Part shown: piece after piece, positions 8,714 through 17,649 of the stretch
Numbering within the stretch: the first letter of the stretch is position 1
Layout: each line of letters opens with the position of its first letter
Assembly: GCA_002356515.1 (NCBI GenBank)
Contig: AP017605.1
Coordinates: forward strand, 3,419,001 to 3,483,000
Direction of reading: 5' to 3'
Length of the DNA stretch: 64,000 nucleotides
Source of the DNA: Mesorhizobium loti
Lineage (GTDB): Bacteria; Pseudomonadota; Alphaproteobacteria; Rhizobiales; Rhizobiaceae
Notes under the pieces: model-generated
What the model was told of the DNA's origin: nothing
Databases searched by the model: none
The model's input: only the letters and a program-made list of their open reading frames with translations
Program-made: the position numbers and the translations under genes

Positions 8714-9844
8714 CTATCTTCCGGCGATCGCCAGCGGGTTGTTTTCCAGCGCGGCGCGGTCGGGCGTGTCGATCGACGGCCGGTTGGTGAAGGCTGCGAA
8801 CAGCCGGCGCACATAATCCTCCGGCATATCAAGCGTGATCAGCACCAGCCGCGTGCCGCGCTGGCCGTCCGGCCAGGCCGGCAGCCTTGCCGGCGGATGC
8901 AGGATCTTCTGCACGCCGTGGATGACCAGCGGCCGTGACGGATCTTCCCTGAGTTCGATCACGCCCTTCATGCGCAGCAGCTTCTCGCCATGCGTCGAAC
9001 GCAGCAGGTCGAGAAACATTTCGATGGCCGAAAACGGCACCGGACCGTCATGGACCAGCGAATAGGAGCGCACGCGCTGATCGTGGCGATGGCCATGATC
9101 GTGACTGTGCTCGCGGTCATGATTATGCCCGTGGTCATGACCATCATGGTGGTGGTGATCGTGATCATGCGCTGCTTCCTCGCCGAGCCAGCGCCGCACG
9201 TCGGCGGATTTGGTGGCGGGATTGTAGAGGCCGCAATCAAACAGCGCCGACACGCCTGTTGTTGAATTGCCGGCATCGAGCAGTTCGGCCCCCGGATTGA
9301 TCTGCCGCAGGCGCGTGCGCAACGTGTCGAGGTCGCCGGCATCGGTCACCAGGTCGGCCTTGCTGAGCACGATTCGGTCGGCGACGGCGACCTGCTTGAC
9401 CGCCTCGACATGGGCATCGAGCGTGGCATTGCCATTGACCGCATCGACCAGCGTGATGACGCCGTCGAGCCGGAAGGCCTGGACGAGCGCCGGATGCGCC
9501 ATGATCGACTGTAGCACCGGCGCCGGGTCGGCAAGGCCCGTGGTCTCGACGATGACACGGGCAAGCCGGGCGATGCGGCCGGTCTGCAGCCGGTCGACCA
9601 GATCGGCCAGCGTGTCGACCAGTTCGCCGCGCACCGTACAGCACAGGCAGCCGTCCGAAAGCTGGATGATGCCGTCGGAAGCCTGCTCGACCAGGAGATG
9701 GTCGATCGCCACCTCGCCATACTCATTGATGATAACCGCCGTATCGGCCAGCGCCGGGTCCTTCAGCAGCCGGTTGAGCAGCGTCGTCTTACCGGCACCG
9801 AGGAAGCCGGTCAGCACCGAGACGGGGATCGGGAATCCGCTCAT
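8714..9844 (-). CDS. CobW/COG0523 family GTPase with His-rich metal-binding loop
   Basis: This is a G3E GTPase of the metallochaperone group; members insert or allocate metals such as zinc or cobalt. The start MSGFPIPVSVLTG (ATG 9844) gives 376 residues. The Walker A GFLGAGKTT is at 13-21, the metal-binding GCLCC at 65-69, a GTPase SKAD motif lies further on, and a C-terminal CobW_C domain is present. Between the two domains is a stretch of about 30 residues that alternates His and Asp (genomic about 9078-9168), typical of zinc-handling members. The ATG lies four bases after the stop of the upstream carboxypeptidase gene, so they form an operon. The metal is not known; zinc is inference. Confidence 0.92.
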   Translation of the reverse strand: MSGFPIPVSVLTGFLGAGKTTLLNRLLKDPALADTAVIINEYGEVAIDHLLVEQASDGIIQLSDGCLCCTVRGELVDTLADLVDRLQTGRIARLARVIVETTGLADPAPVLQSIMAHPALVQAFRLDGVITLVDAVNGNATLDAHVEAVKQVAVADRIVLSKADLVTDAGDLDTLRTRLRQINPGAELLDAGNSTTGVSALFDCGLYNPATKSADVRRWLGEEAAHDHDHHHHDGHDHGHNHDREHSHDHGHRHDQRVRSYSLVHDGPVPFSAIEMFLDLLRSTHGEKLLRMKGVIELREDPSRPLVIHGVQKILHPPARLPAWPDGQRGTRLVLITLDMPEDYVRRLFAAFTNRPSIDTPDRAALENNPLAIAGR

Positions 9845-9848
9845 CAGG

Positions 9849-11015
9849 TTAGTTCGCGGCCTTGACCGGCTGGTCACCTTGGGCTGCTGAATCCACCACA
9901 GCCGGACCGATGCCGGTCGGCGCAGGCCGATCGGGCCGCCAGCTCGGGATCGGCACGTCGGCATATTCCTGGCCGCCCTGGTCGAGCATCGCCTTCGGCG
10001 CCGGGCCGGTGGCGCCGCCGAGGCCGACGGCAACCAGCGTCGGCACATGGTCGAGCTTCTCCTGATAGGGCGATTTCGGCGCGTCCTTTGCGGCTGCGGC
10101 CGGTGGCGCCTCGGACTGCTCCTCCTTCGTCTTCTTCTTGCAGACCTCGTCATGCATGTCGTTGGGCGAGAGCGTGTCGCCATAGGGCGCCAGCGTCGCG
10201 ACGGTGGCCGAGCCGGCGGCTTGCGTGTCAAACCCCTGATCGAGCAGTTTTGCCGCGGTCTCGGCACGGCTGACCGCCGACTTCTCGCCAAGCACGACCG
10301 CGACCAGCGTGCGGCCGTTGCGCGTCGCCGAACCGATCATGTTGAAGCCGGAAGGGCAGACGAAGCCCGTCTTCATGCCATCGGCACCGGGATAGCGGCC
10401 AATCAGGAGATTGTAATTCGGGATAGCCTTCTTGCCGACCGCAAGACCTTCGATCGAGAACCACGGCGCATATTGCGGAAACTCGCTACGGATCGCCATC
10501 ACCAGGACCGAAAGGTCGCGCGCCGTCGTGTACTGGTCGGGCGAGTAAAGCCCGTTCGGGTTGACGAAATGAGTGCCGTTCATGCCGAGCCGGGCGGCCT
10601 CGGCATTCATCCTGTCGGCGAAGGCGGCTTGCGAGCCGCCGACATTCTCGCCGACCGCCATGGCGATGTCATTGGCCGATTTGACCAGCATCATCTTCAG
10701 CGCGTTGTCGAGCCGCATCACCGAGCCCGGCTTGAAACCCATCTTGCTCGGCGGTTCGCCGGCGGAGTGCTTGGTCACCTTGATCGGCGAATCGAGCTGG
10801 ACTTCGCCTGCCGCGATCGCCCGGAAGGTCACATAGGCGGTCATCAGCTTGCTGAGCGAAGCCGGATACCAGCGCTTGAACGCATCCTGGTGCTGCAGGA
10901 TCTGGCCGTTCTTCAGGTCGAAGACCACCACCGGATTGGCCAGCGCCGGCCCGGCCAGGACCGACAGCATGATTGCGCCAGCCGGGAATAGTTTGAGGAA
11001 ATGCCTGTGCCGCAT
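9849..11015 (-). CDS. D-alanyl-D-alanine carboxypeptidase (PBP5/6-type, S11 family)
   Basis: It trims the terminal D-alanine from peptidoglycan stem peptides in the periplasm. The 388-residue precursor has a signal peptide (about 1-26, ending in PALA). The three penicillin-binding motifs are SLSK (53-56), SAN (113-115) and KTG (215-217). The C-terminal third is Pro/Ala/Lys-rich and includes a WRPDRP segment; a clear amphipathic membrane anchor is not obvious. The ATG at 11015 is followed by a typical Arg/His-containing n-region. It is the first gene of the pair with the CobW-like GTPase; a link between zinc supply and a cell-wall enzyme is possible but not shown. Confidence 0.94.
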   Translation of the reverse strand: MRHRHFLKLFPAGAIMLSVLAGPALANPVVVFDLKNGQILQHQDAFKRWYPASLSKLMTAYVTFRAIAAGEVQLDSPIKVTKHSAGEPPSKMGFKPGSVMRLDNALKMMLVKSANDIAMAVGENVGGSQAAFADRMNAEAARLGMNGTHFVNPNGLYSPDQYTTARDLSVLVMAIRSEFPQYAPWFSIEGLAVGKKAIPNYNLLIGRYPGADGMKTGFVCPSGFNMIGSATRNGRTLVAVVLGEKSAVSRAETAAKLLDQGFDTQAAGSATVATLAPYGDTLSPNDMHDEVCKKKTKEEQSEAPPAAAAKDAPKSPYQEKLDHVPTLVAVGLGGATGPAPKAMLDQGGQEYADVPIPSWRPDRPAPTGIGPAVVDSAAQGDQPVKAAN

Positions 11016-11247
11016 GATCTAATCCGAAATCGCCTCTTGCCGTAGTCGCCCCTGGCTCCGTAAGATTTCGTTACGTGACCGCCAGCATAATGAGTCCGCC
11101 CCTCAAAAACGGACTGCATCGTTGCGGTGCTATTTACCCTATGTGACGCCAACATGGCAAAGTGCCTGACAATCACAATCGAAAGACCGGGCACAATTGC
11201 AAAACACCAGGCTGAAGCCGGCTGCTCCAACAACGAATGGAACCATC

Positions 11248-12411
11248 ATGCCAATCCTGAACCGCGCCGCTGAAATGCAGGACGAAGTCGCCGGCTGGCG
11301 CCGGCATCTGCACCAGACGCCCGAGCTGAACTTCGATGTCTTCAAGACGGCGGCTTTCGTCACCGAGAAGCTGAAAGAGTTCGGCTGCGACGATGTGGTC
11401 GCCGGCCTCGGCAAGACCGGCGTCGTCGGCATCATTCGCGGCCGCCGGGGCAAAGGGGCCACCATCGGTCTGCGCGCCGACATGGACGCGCTGCCGCTCA
11501 ACGAGATTACCGGCAAGCCCTATGCGTCGACCGTTCCCGGCAAGATGCACGCCTGCGGCCATGACGGCCACACGGCGATGCTTTTGGGTGCAGCGAAATA
11601 TCTCGCCGAGACGCGCAATTTCGCCGGCTCCGTGGCGGTGATCTTTCAGCCGGCGGAGGAAGGCGGCGGCGGCGGCAACGAGATGGTCAAGGACGGCATG
11701 ATGGAGCGCTTCGACATCTCGAAGGTTTTTGGCATGCACAACATGCCGGGCCTGCCTGTCGGCCAGTTTGCCATCCGCCCGGGCCCGATCATGGCGGCGA
11801 CGGCCGAATTCACCATCACCGTGAAAGGCCGGGGCGGCCATGCCGCGATGCCGCACGGCACGATCGACCCGATCGTCATCACCAGCCAACTGGTCGGCGC
11901 GCTGCAGACGATCGCCTCGCGCAGCACAGACCCGGTCGAGGCCGTGGTGGTCTCGGTGACCAAGTTCCATGCCGGCGACGCCTACAACATCATTCCCGAA
12001 TCGGCCGAGATCGCCGGCACCGTGCGCACCTTGCGCAAGGAGATCGCCAAGAAATCCGAGGAGCGCATCCGCACCATCTGCGACGGCCTGGCGACCGCTT
12101 TCGGCGCCAAGATCGAGGTCGACTACCAGGCAAATTACCCCGTGACCTTCAATCATGCCGAGGAGACGGTGTTTGCCAGCGACATCGCGGCGACCGTCGC
12201 CGGCGATGCCCATGTCCATCGCGGCATCCAGCCGGTAATGGGCGGCGAGGACTTTTCCTACATGCTCGAAGCCCGGCCCGGCGCCTTCATCTTCATCGGC
12301 AATGGCGAAACCGCCGGTCTTCACAACCCGGCCTACGATTTCAACGACGAGGCCATCCCGCATGGCATGAGCTACTGGGTGAAGCTGGCGGAAACCGCGC
12401 TCGCCGCCTGA
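11248..12411 (+). CDS. M20 family amidohydrolase (hippurate hydrolase-like)
   Basis: It hydrolyses N-acyl amino acids or similar amides with a binuclear metal centre. The start MPILNRAAEMQ (ATG 11248) gives 387 residues. Metal and catalytic residues are seen in HACGHDGH (C103, H105), PAEEGG (E137-E138) and HNMPG (H164), with a further His in the C-terminal GGEDFSYMLE region. The bacterial dimerisation domain lies between. The true substrate is unknown; HipO, IAA-amino-acid hydrolase and aminoacylase activities all occur in this group. A weak hairpin follows the gene, and then tRNA-Arg. Confidence 0.93.
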   Translation: MPILNRAAEMQDEVAGWRRHLHQTPELNFDVFKTAAFVTEKLKEFGCDDVVAGLGKTGVVGIIRGRRGKGATIGLRADMDALPLNEITGKPYASTVPGKMHACGHDGHTAMLLGAAKYLAETRNFAGSVAVIFQPAEEGGGGGNEMVKDGMMERFDISKVFGMHNMPGLPVGQFAIRPGPIMAATAEFTITVKGRGGHAAMPHGTIDPIVITSQLVGALQTIASRSTDPVEAVVVSVTKFHAGDAYNIIPESAEIAGTVRTLRKEIAKKSEERIRTICDGLATAFGAKIEVDYQANYPVTFNHAEETVFASDIAATVAGDAHVHRGIQPVMGGEDFSYMLEARPGAFIFIGNGETAGLHNPAYDFNDEAIPHGMSYWVKLAETALAA

Positions 12412-12426
12412 CGAGCGCCGCACAAA

Positions 12427-12454
12427 AGGCTGGCCGATTGCATGCGGCCGGCCT
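12427..12454 (+). terminator. Possible terminator hairpin after the amidohydrolase gene
   Basis: A 10-base stem (AGGCTGGCCG pairing with CGGCCGGCCT, one G-T pair) with an 8-base loop lies 15 bases after the stop codon. It is preceded by an A-run and followed only by CTTG, so the T-tract is poor. Confidence 0.4.
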
Positions 12455-12495
12455 CTTGGCGAAACGGTCCGAAGCGGCTATGTGTCGGGCCGCGT

Positions 12496-12572
12496 GGTCC
12501 CGTAGCTCAGTAGGATAGAGCGGCAGATTCCTAATCTGTAGGTCACAGGTTCGATTCCTGTCGGGATCACCA
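12496..12572 (+). tRNA. tRNA-Arg (anticodon CCT)
   Basis: All four arms fold: acceptor GGTCCCG with CGGGATC (one G-T pair), D-stem GCTC/GAGC, anticodon stem GCAGA/TCTGT with loop TTCCTAA (anticodon CCT), and T-arm ACAGG-TTCGATT-CCTGT. The 3' CCA is encoded at 12570-12572. This tRNA reads the rare AGG codon and is a common island integration site, but no duplicated 3' end was noticed in the window. Confidence 0.97.
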
Positions 12573-12824
12573 ATCAGTCACGGCAAATATGAGTCGCAGC
12601 GGCTGGCTCGAAATTCGGGTGATTTGTCCGAGGGTTAGCCGCAGCTCTGACTCGGCCAGTGGGTCGACTAGACTGGGCGCGGAGCCTTTGCGCGCTTTAG
12701 CTGTCACCGAAGGCGGCCGCGCCCAGCAATTCGGCGGCGGCGTTGCCGCAAGGCAATTTGTTCAACTCGGATGACCGGCACGCGCCGATGATGGCAAGGA
12801 AAGGTTGAGGAAGGCATCGACCGA

Positions 12825-14381
12825 ATGACATCTGGCATCCACCACATCACGCTGGTTACACGCAAGGTCCAGGCCAACGTTGATTTCTATGTCGGCTTTC
12901 TCGGACTGCGCCTGGTCAAGCGGACCGGTGGTTTCGAAGACGCCGAGCAACTGCATCTGTGTTATGGCGACAGCATCGGTTCGCCGGGGTCTCTGATCAC
13001 CTTCCTCGTGTGGGAGGACGGATCACCCGGCCGGATCGGCCTCGGTCAGGTCGCGGAAGTCGCGCTGTCCGTTCAGCCCGGCGCCATCGGCTTCTGGATT
13101 ATGCGATCGTTGCAGTTCGGACTGAATGCGAGCGGACCAACGCAGGAATTCGGCGAGCCCGTGCTGCGCCTGACCGATCCGGACGGCGTAGCGATCAAGA
13201 TCGTCGGCAGCGCCCTGCCCGCATATGCGTCACCGGCCCCCGGCCCGGGAATCGAACCGGCCAACGCAATCCAATGCATCCGCGGCGCGACGATTTTCTC
13301 GGCGGTTGCCGAGCAGACGTCGGCATTCCTGCAGGATTACTTCGGCTATCGCCCGCTCAAGCACGCCGGAACCGTGCAGCGCCTCATCTCGGACAGCGGG
13401 GACGTTGTCGATGTCCGTGACGCCGTTGGCTTCTGGCCTGGCGTACCAGGGACCGGCGTCGTCGACCATATCGCCTTCCGCACGCCGGGCGTCGCTGCCT
13501 TGGAGACGGTGGAGCGCCGGCTTGCGAGCCGCAACTCCAGCGTCACCAATGTTCACGACCGTAAATATTTCGTGTCGCTCTATGTCCGTGAGCCGGGAGA
13601 GACCTTGTTCGAACTCGCAACGGATGGACCCGGAATGACGGTCGATGAACCCGCCGAAACCCTCGGTTCGGTGCTCTTCGTTCCGCCTTCCGATGCCGAG
13701 CGGGCCGAGGCCATCCGCACGCGGCTGCCGCAGTTTTCGCTGCCTGGCGAGGACCGCATCCGGTATCTCGACCTGCCCTTCGTGCACCGGTTCCATGTCC
13801 CAGCCGACCCGGACGGCACGACGCTCGTTCTGTTGCATGGGACCGGCGGTAACGAGGCCGACCTGATGCCGTTCGCGGCAAGCCTGGCGCCGCGCGCCAC
13901 CTTGCTGGGGGTGCGCGGGCGCAGCGTCGAGGAGGGGACCCTGCGCTGGTTCCGCCGGTTTTCGGCTACCGCGTTCGATCAAGCCGACATAAGGGCCGAG
14001 GCAGAAGCCTTTGCCGCCTTCGTGGAAGGCGCGATCAATGGTTATCGGCTGGACCCGGGCAAGCTGGCGTTCCTCGGATATTCCAACGGCGCCAACTTCC
14101 TGGCAGCGGCGATGCTGCTGCATCCGCCCCTGGCCGAGCGCGCCATCCTGCTTCGCCCCTCCCTGGTCCTCGAGGCCCGGCCGGACGCGGATCTTTCGGG
14201 CTGCCGGATAGTGATGATCGAGGGACGCGATGATCCCTATGCATCGCTTCTCCCCGGTCTTGCGGCGGTCCTGAGCGAGCGTCACGCGACAGTGTCCGCG
14301 CTAACAGTGCCTGCGGGCCACGAGTTGAGCGATGCCGATCTGCACGCCCTGGGACCGTCGATAGAAAACTGGTTCGCCTGA
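12825..14381 (+). CDS. Fusion of ring-cleaving dioxygenase (MhqO-like) and carboxylesterase (MhqD-like)
   Basis: The 518-residue protein joins two enzymes. Residues about 1-315 are two VOC modules as in MhqO/LinE/PcpA extradiol dioxygenases, with likely Fe(II) ligands H6 or H7 (GIHHITL), H215 (VDHIAF) and E263 (LFELATD). Residues about 320-518 are an alpha/beta hydrolase of the phospholipase/carboxylesterase type with LLHGTGGNE, nucleophile S420 (GYSNG), acid D469 or D470 (GRDDPY) and H499 (AGHEL). In Bacillus the same two activities are separate genes (mhqO, mhqD) induced by quinones. The likely role is detoxification of hydroquinone or catechol-like compounds. The cytochrome b561 gene begins three bases after the stop. 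Confidence 0.92.
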   Translation: MTSGIHHITLVTRKVQANVDFYVGFLGLRLVKRTGGFEDAEQLHLCYGDSIGSPGSLITFLVWEDGSPGRIGLGQVAEVALSVQPGAIGFWIMRSLQFGLNASGPTQEFGEPVLRLTDPDGVAIKIVGSALPAYASPAPGPGIEPANAIQCIRGATIFSAVAEQTSAFLQDYFGYRPLKHAGTVQRLISDSGDVVDVRDAVGFWPGVPGTGVVDHIAFRTPGVAALETVERRLASRNSSVTNVHDRKYFVSLYVREPGETLFELATDGPGMTVDEPAETLGSVLFVPPSDAERAEAIRTRLPQFSLPGEDRIRYLDLPFVHRFHVPADPDGTTLVLLHGTGGNEADLMPFAASLAPRATLLGVRGRSVEEGTLRWFRRFSATAFDQADIRAEAEAFAAFVEGAINGYRLDPGKLAFLGYSNGANFLAAAMLLHPPLAERAILLRPSLVLEARPDADLSGCRIVMIEGRDDPYASLLPGLAAVLSERHATVSALTVPAGHELSDADLHALGPSIENWFA

Positions 14382-14383
14382 CC

Positions 14384-15001
14384 ATGCGCACCCTTGAGAA
14401 CCGTCGGGCAGCGGAGGCGAGCGGGAAACCTCGCCTGCATTGGCATTTCGGCATTCGTCTGCTGCATTGGCTGACCGTGATCGCGCTCGCGGCGCAAATC
14501 GCCATTGCCTTCGGGCCGATGCGGGGGCCGGGCATGGCGATGATGAACTGGCTGCCGCTTCACATGTCGATCGGCGTGACGATCCTGGCCATCATCGTCC
14601 TCAGGCTTTGCTGGCGCATCTTCACCCGGGCCCCCGTCAGGCCAACCTCGCGGTTCATGCGGTCTGCGACGGCTTTCTTCCACATGCTTCTCTACAGCAC
14701 GATCCTCGCCGTCCTGATAACGGGATGGCTGGGCTACCGGCCAATGCCTTTCATGCCTCCCGCACGGCTTTTCGGGGACTTGCCCATGCCGTTGGCGCCA
14801 TCGGTCGGCGCGCTGTCGGCAAGAGGCTTCGCGTTCGTGCATCAGAAGCTGGTCTGGATACTGCTTGGGCTTGCCGGTGTTCACGTCCTGGCTGCCCTGA
14901 CGCATTTCGTGCTGTTGCGCGATGGTGTCATGCAAAGCATGGTTTTTGGCCGGTCGAGCACGGCCTCTCAGGACCAGGGCAATTCCAGGGAAGACGTGTA
15001 A
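14384..15001 (+). CDS. Cytochrome b561 family membrane protein
   Basis: The 205-residue inner-membrane protein has four predicted helices (about 27-45, 58-78, 95-115, 152-178). Histidines are placed for two b-type haems: H in RLLHWLT, H in PLHMSIG, H in FVHQKL and H in VHVLAALTHF. Proteobacterial relatives (CybB, YceJ, YodB) pass electrons between quinol and a periplasmic partner or superoxide. It starts three bases after the dioxygenase-esterase gene, so the two are an operon, which suggests a shared role in quinone or redox stress (inference). Confidence 0.9.
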   Translation: MRTLENRRAAEASGKPRLHWHFGIRLLHWLTVIALAAQIAIAFGPMRGPGMAMMNWLPLHMSIGVTILAIIVLRLCWRIFTRAPVRPTSRFMRSATAFFHMLLYSTILAVLITGWLGYRPMPFMPPARLFGDLPMPLAPSVGALSARGFAFVHQKLVWILLGLAGVHVLAALTHFVLLRDGVMQSMVFGRSSTASQDQGNSREDV

Positions 15002-15008
15002 CGGCTGA

Positions 15009-15443
15009 TCACGCCGTCGCCCACAACCCTGCCGCAAGGATCACCGCATAGCGTGCAGCCTTGCCTGTTGCGACAAGAGCGACGAACACGCCGAGGTTCA
15101 CGCGTGCAGCCCCCGCCGCAAGGGTGAACGCATCCCCGACGACCGGCAGCCAGGCAAACAACAGCGTCCATCCGCCAAAGCGCCGGAACGTTCGGCATGC
15201 CTGCTCGTAGCGATCCGCAGTGACAGGGAACCAGCTTTTGTTCCGCAGCGTGTCGATGCCACGCCCCAGAACCCAGTTCACCACGGAGCCCAGCGTGTTG
15301 CCTATCGTGGCGACGGCAAGAAGCAGTGCGGGATCGCCGCGGCCCGAGACGATCATGCCGGCGAGCACCGCCTCCGATGAGACGGGCAGGACGGTTGCGG
15401 CGAGGAACGCGCTGAGGAACAGTGCGCCGTAGAGCGCCGCCAC
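15009..15443 (-). CDS. YqaA family (SNARE-associated/DedA-like) small membrane protein
   Basis: The 144-residue protein has about four hydrophobic segments and the YqaA landmarks: an N-terminal LPVSSEAVLAGM, GNTLGSVVNWVLGRG in the middle, and WLPVVGDAFTLAAGAAR further on. The function of YqaA proteins is not established; DedA relatives handle lipid carriers or membrane homeostasis. The ATG lies six bases after the multicopper oxidase stop on the same strand, so it is probably co-transcribed with it. It converges with the cytochrome b561 gene. Confidence 0.88.
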   Translation of the reverse strand: MAALYGALFLSAFLAATVLPVSSEAVLAGMIVSGRGDPALLLAVATIGNTLGSVVNWVLGRGIDTLRNKSWFPVTADRYEQACRTFRRFGGWTLLFAWLPVVGDAFTLAAGAARVNLGVFVALVATGKAARYAVILAAGLWATA

Positions 15444-15449
15444 GTCGGG

Positions 15450-16958
15450 CTATGCCTGCACGTCGACAATGCCCATCATACCGAGTTGCTCATGCTCGAG
15501 GATATGGCAGTGATACATCTTCGGCCCCGGCCGGTCCTGCCGCAACAGCAGCCTGACCGTCTCTCCACGCGCGACGTTGACGGTGTCTTTCCAGGCGCGA
15601 TAGGCCGGCTTGGATATGTTGCCGCCGCGTTCGTGCTCGATCACCTGGAATTGCGTTCCGTGCACGTGAAACGGATGATCCATGTCCGCCTGGTTGACGA
15701 TCTCCCAGAGTTCAACCTGCCCAGCCTTGGCGACGACGTCGATGCGCTTCATGTCGAAAGCGGCACCGTTGATCAGGAACCCCATCTCCATACCATTGGC
15801 GTTCATGGCCATGGTTTCGGTGAAGACGAAACGCCGGCTGACGGCAGGAGGTCCGAGCTGCGCGATCGGCCGCAGCCTGTCGGGCAGCGGCGGAACAGGG
15901 TCCGCCTCGGTCTGCGAGACATTGACCGTGAACAGCGTCAGCCCAGCATCGGCAGGCCGCCCGGGACCCATCCAACCCCGATCGTAGTCAAGCGTGGTAA
16001 GCGCGGCCGCGCCGACCTGGTCGAAAGAGACGACCAGTTCAAGCCGTTCCGCCGGACTGAGCAGGATGTCGCCGGCTGCAACCGGCGCTTCCAGGAGACC
16101 GCCGTCGGTTCCGATGATGGTCATGGGCGCGCCGGCGAAGGAGAGCCGCAAAAACCGCGCGTTGGTCGCATTATACAGCCGAAAGCGCCGCTTGGTGCCA
16201 AAGGGGACCGTCAGTGTCGGATTCTTCTGCCCGTTGACCAGCACATGGTCGCCGACGCGCCCGTTCATCAGGTCCGTCATCGTGTTGTCGGGCAAGGTGC
16301 CGTCGGCGGCAAGGCGAAGGTCGGTGAACACCAGCACGGTGTCGCCATAGGCGGCCGGGATCGGATCGGTCTTCGACCTGACCACGAACGCGCCGGCAAG
16401 GCCGCGATAGACCTGCTCTGCCGTCTTGCCGTGCGGATGCGGATGATACCAATAGGAGCCGGCACTGCCTTCCGGCAGGTCGAAGCTGTAGGTGCGATCA
16501 GTGCCCGTCGCGACAGGATCCATCGGATTGCCGTCCTGGTCGGCGGGCACCGGCATGCCGTGCCAATGGATGGTGCTAGCCTCGTCCGCGATCCGGTTGG
16601 CGAAGGTGATCTCGACGCGGTCGCCCTCGGCCGCCTCGATGAGCGGCCCGGGGCTGGTGCCGTTATAGGCTAGGATCGGGGTGTCCAGCTCTTCCGCAAA
16701 GCGCACTGTGGCGGACTGAGCGGTCAGCGTCGCCTTGAACAGGCCGGGCGTGCTGGCTTCGTTGGCGAGGCGCGGCAGATCGCGAAGGGCTTCTCCTTCC
16801 GGCAGCACGGGCGCGCCTTGTGGCGCCGCGCCCATGTCGTGGCCTGCGTGGCCGCCCATATCCATGCCGGGCATGTCGTCCATCTTCATCTGGGCAACGG
16901 CACGTTCACTCACAAGAACCGTCGCAAGACCTGCCGCCAGAAAACCTCGCCGATGCAT
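15450..16958 (-). CDS. Multicopper oxidase (CueO/CopA-like), Tat-exported
   Basis: The 502-residue periplasmic oxidase probably oxidises Cu(I) or other metals or phenols with reduction of O2. The N-terminus MHRRGFLAAGLA has the twin-Arg export motif. Next is a Met/His-rich patch (residues 24-42) like the copper-binding segments of CopA. All four copper motifs are intact: HWHG (131-134), HPHPHG (172-177), HPFHVHG (428-434) and the T1 motif HCHILEH with an axial Met nearby (483-495). It is followed by yqaA in an operon. No copper regulator (CueR, CsoR) or obvious box was seen in the 200 bases upstream. Confidence 0.95.
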   Translation of the reverse strand: MHRRGFLAAGLATVLVSERAVAQMKMDDMPGMDMGGHAGHDMGAAPQGAPVLPEGEALRDLPRLANEASTPGLFKATLTAQSATVRFAEELDTPILAYNGTSPGPLIEAAEGDRVEITFANRIADEASTIHWHGMPVPADQDGNPMDPVATGTDRTYSFDLPEGSAGSYWYHPHPHGKTAEQVYRGLAGAFVVRSKTDPIPAAYGDTVLVFTDLRLAADGTLPDNTMTDLMNGRVGDHVLVNGQKNPTLTVPFGTKRRFRLYNATNARFLRLSFAGAPMTIIGTDGGLLEAPVAAGDILLSPAERLELVVSFDQVGAAALTTLDYDRGWMGPGRPADAGLTLFTVNVSQTEADPVPPLPDRLRPIAQLGPPAVSRRFVFTETMAMNANGMEMGFLINGAAFDMKRIDVVAKAGQVELWEIVNQADMDHPFHVHGTQFQVIEHERGGNISKPAYRAWKDTVNVARGETVRLLLRQDRPGPKMYHCHILEHEQLGMMGIVDVQA

Positions 16959-17100
16959 CGGTCGTCTCCTCGATCAGTCGTTGAACACCAGAGGCGATCC
17001 TAAGAAACTGCCGATGCCCGGCCAGGTCAATGCGGCGTTTGGGCCGCCTGGGTTGGCACGACACTTTGACTGTTGGAAGCTCTCCGAGCTGACGCCATGC

Positions 17101-17133
17101 GGTCGGCACCAAATGTCCGCCCTGGTGCCGACC
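17101..17133 (-). terminator. Hairpin between the cupin and multicopper oxidase genes
   Basis: A perfect 11-base stem (GGTCGGCACCA with TGGTGCCGACC) with an 11-base loop lies 26 bases after the cupin stop and 140 bases before the oxidase start. There is no T-run, so it is either a weak terminator or a regulatory palindrome. Confidence 0.35.
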
Positions 17134-17159
17134 ATTGGCGGCTACGCGAACAAGCCGCC

Positions 17160-17513
17160 TCAGCCGACCCTGACCACAAAATGCTTGGTGACCGGCTCGA
17201 TGATCTTCCAGGTTCCCTTGAAATCGGCTTCCACCACGAAGGCATCGCCAGGGCCGACTTCGACAGGTGTGCCGCCGTCGGGCGTGATTATGATGCGGCC
17301 GGCGATCATGTGCACGAACTCATAGTCGGTGTAGGTCGCGTGATAGGTGCCGGGCGACGCCCGCCACGTTCCCGACATCACCTTGCCGTCCTCGGTCGTG
17401 TGCTGGACTGCGGTCTGCATGGTCGGGTGGCCTTCGACCACGATCCAGCCAGGCAGATCGCCGGCTTCCGCGTGTTCGATCGCGCCGAATTTGAGGATCG
17501 TCTTGTTCGTCAT
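17160..17513 (-). CDS. Single-domain cupin (Cupin_3/DUF861-like)
   Basis: The 117-residue cytoplasmic protein starts at ATG 17513 behind a good Shine-Dalgarno sequence (AAGGAA). It has a single double-stranded beta-helix domain. The second cupin motif reads PGDAFVVEADFKGTWKI, as in the DUF861 group related to ureidoglycine aminohydrolase. The first motif (residues about 62-80) contains only one clear His, so metal binding is uncertain. It stands alone between the oxidase and the epimerase. No substrate can be assigned. Confidence 0.85.
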   Translation of the reverse strand: MTNKTILKFGAIEHAEAGDLPGWIVVEGHPTMQTAVQHTTEDGKVMSGTWRASPGTYHATYTDYEFVHMIAGRIIITPDGGTPVEVGPGDAFVVEADFKGTWKIIEPVTKHFVVRVG

Positions 17514-17649
17514 GCCGGGTTCCTTCTGCTTCATGTGTCGCAGAGGTCGGATAGCTGATGCATGGCACGGGAGCAATGCATGCTCGATGACAACGTGCGG
17601 GCGTATACGCGCCTCGGCGTCTTGGGAAATCCTGCCGCCCGCGGCCGCC

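Noticed and set aside
12573..12824. Genomic island boundary or attachment site after tRNA-Arg
   Set aside because: No integrase gene and no repeat of the tRNA 3' end were noticed in the window, so an island is only a suspicion.
16959..17159. CueR- or CsoR-type copper box before the multicopper oxidase
   Set aside because: No match to the expected CueR dyad was found; only a long-loop hairpin is present.
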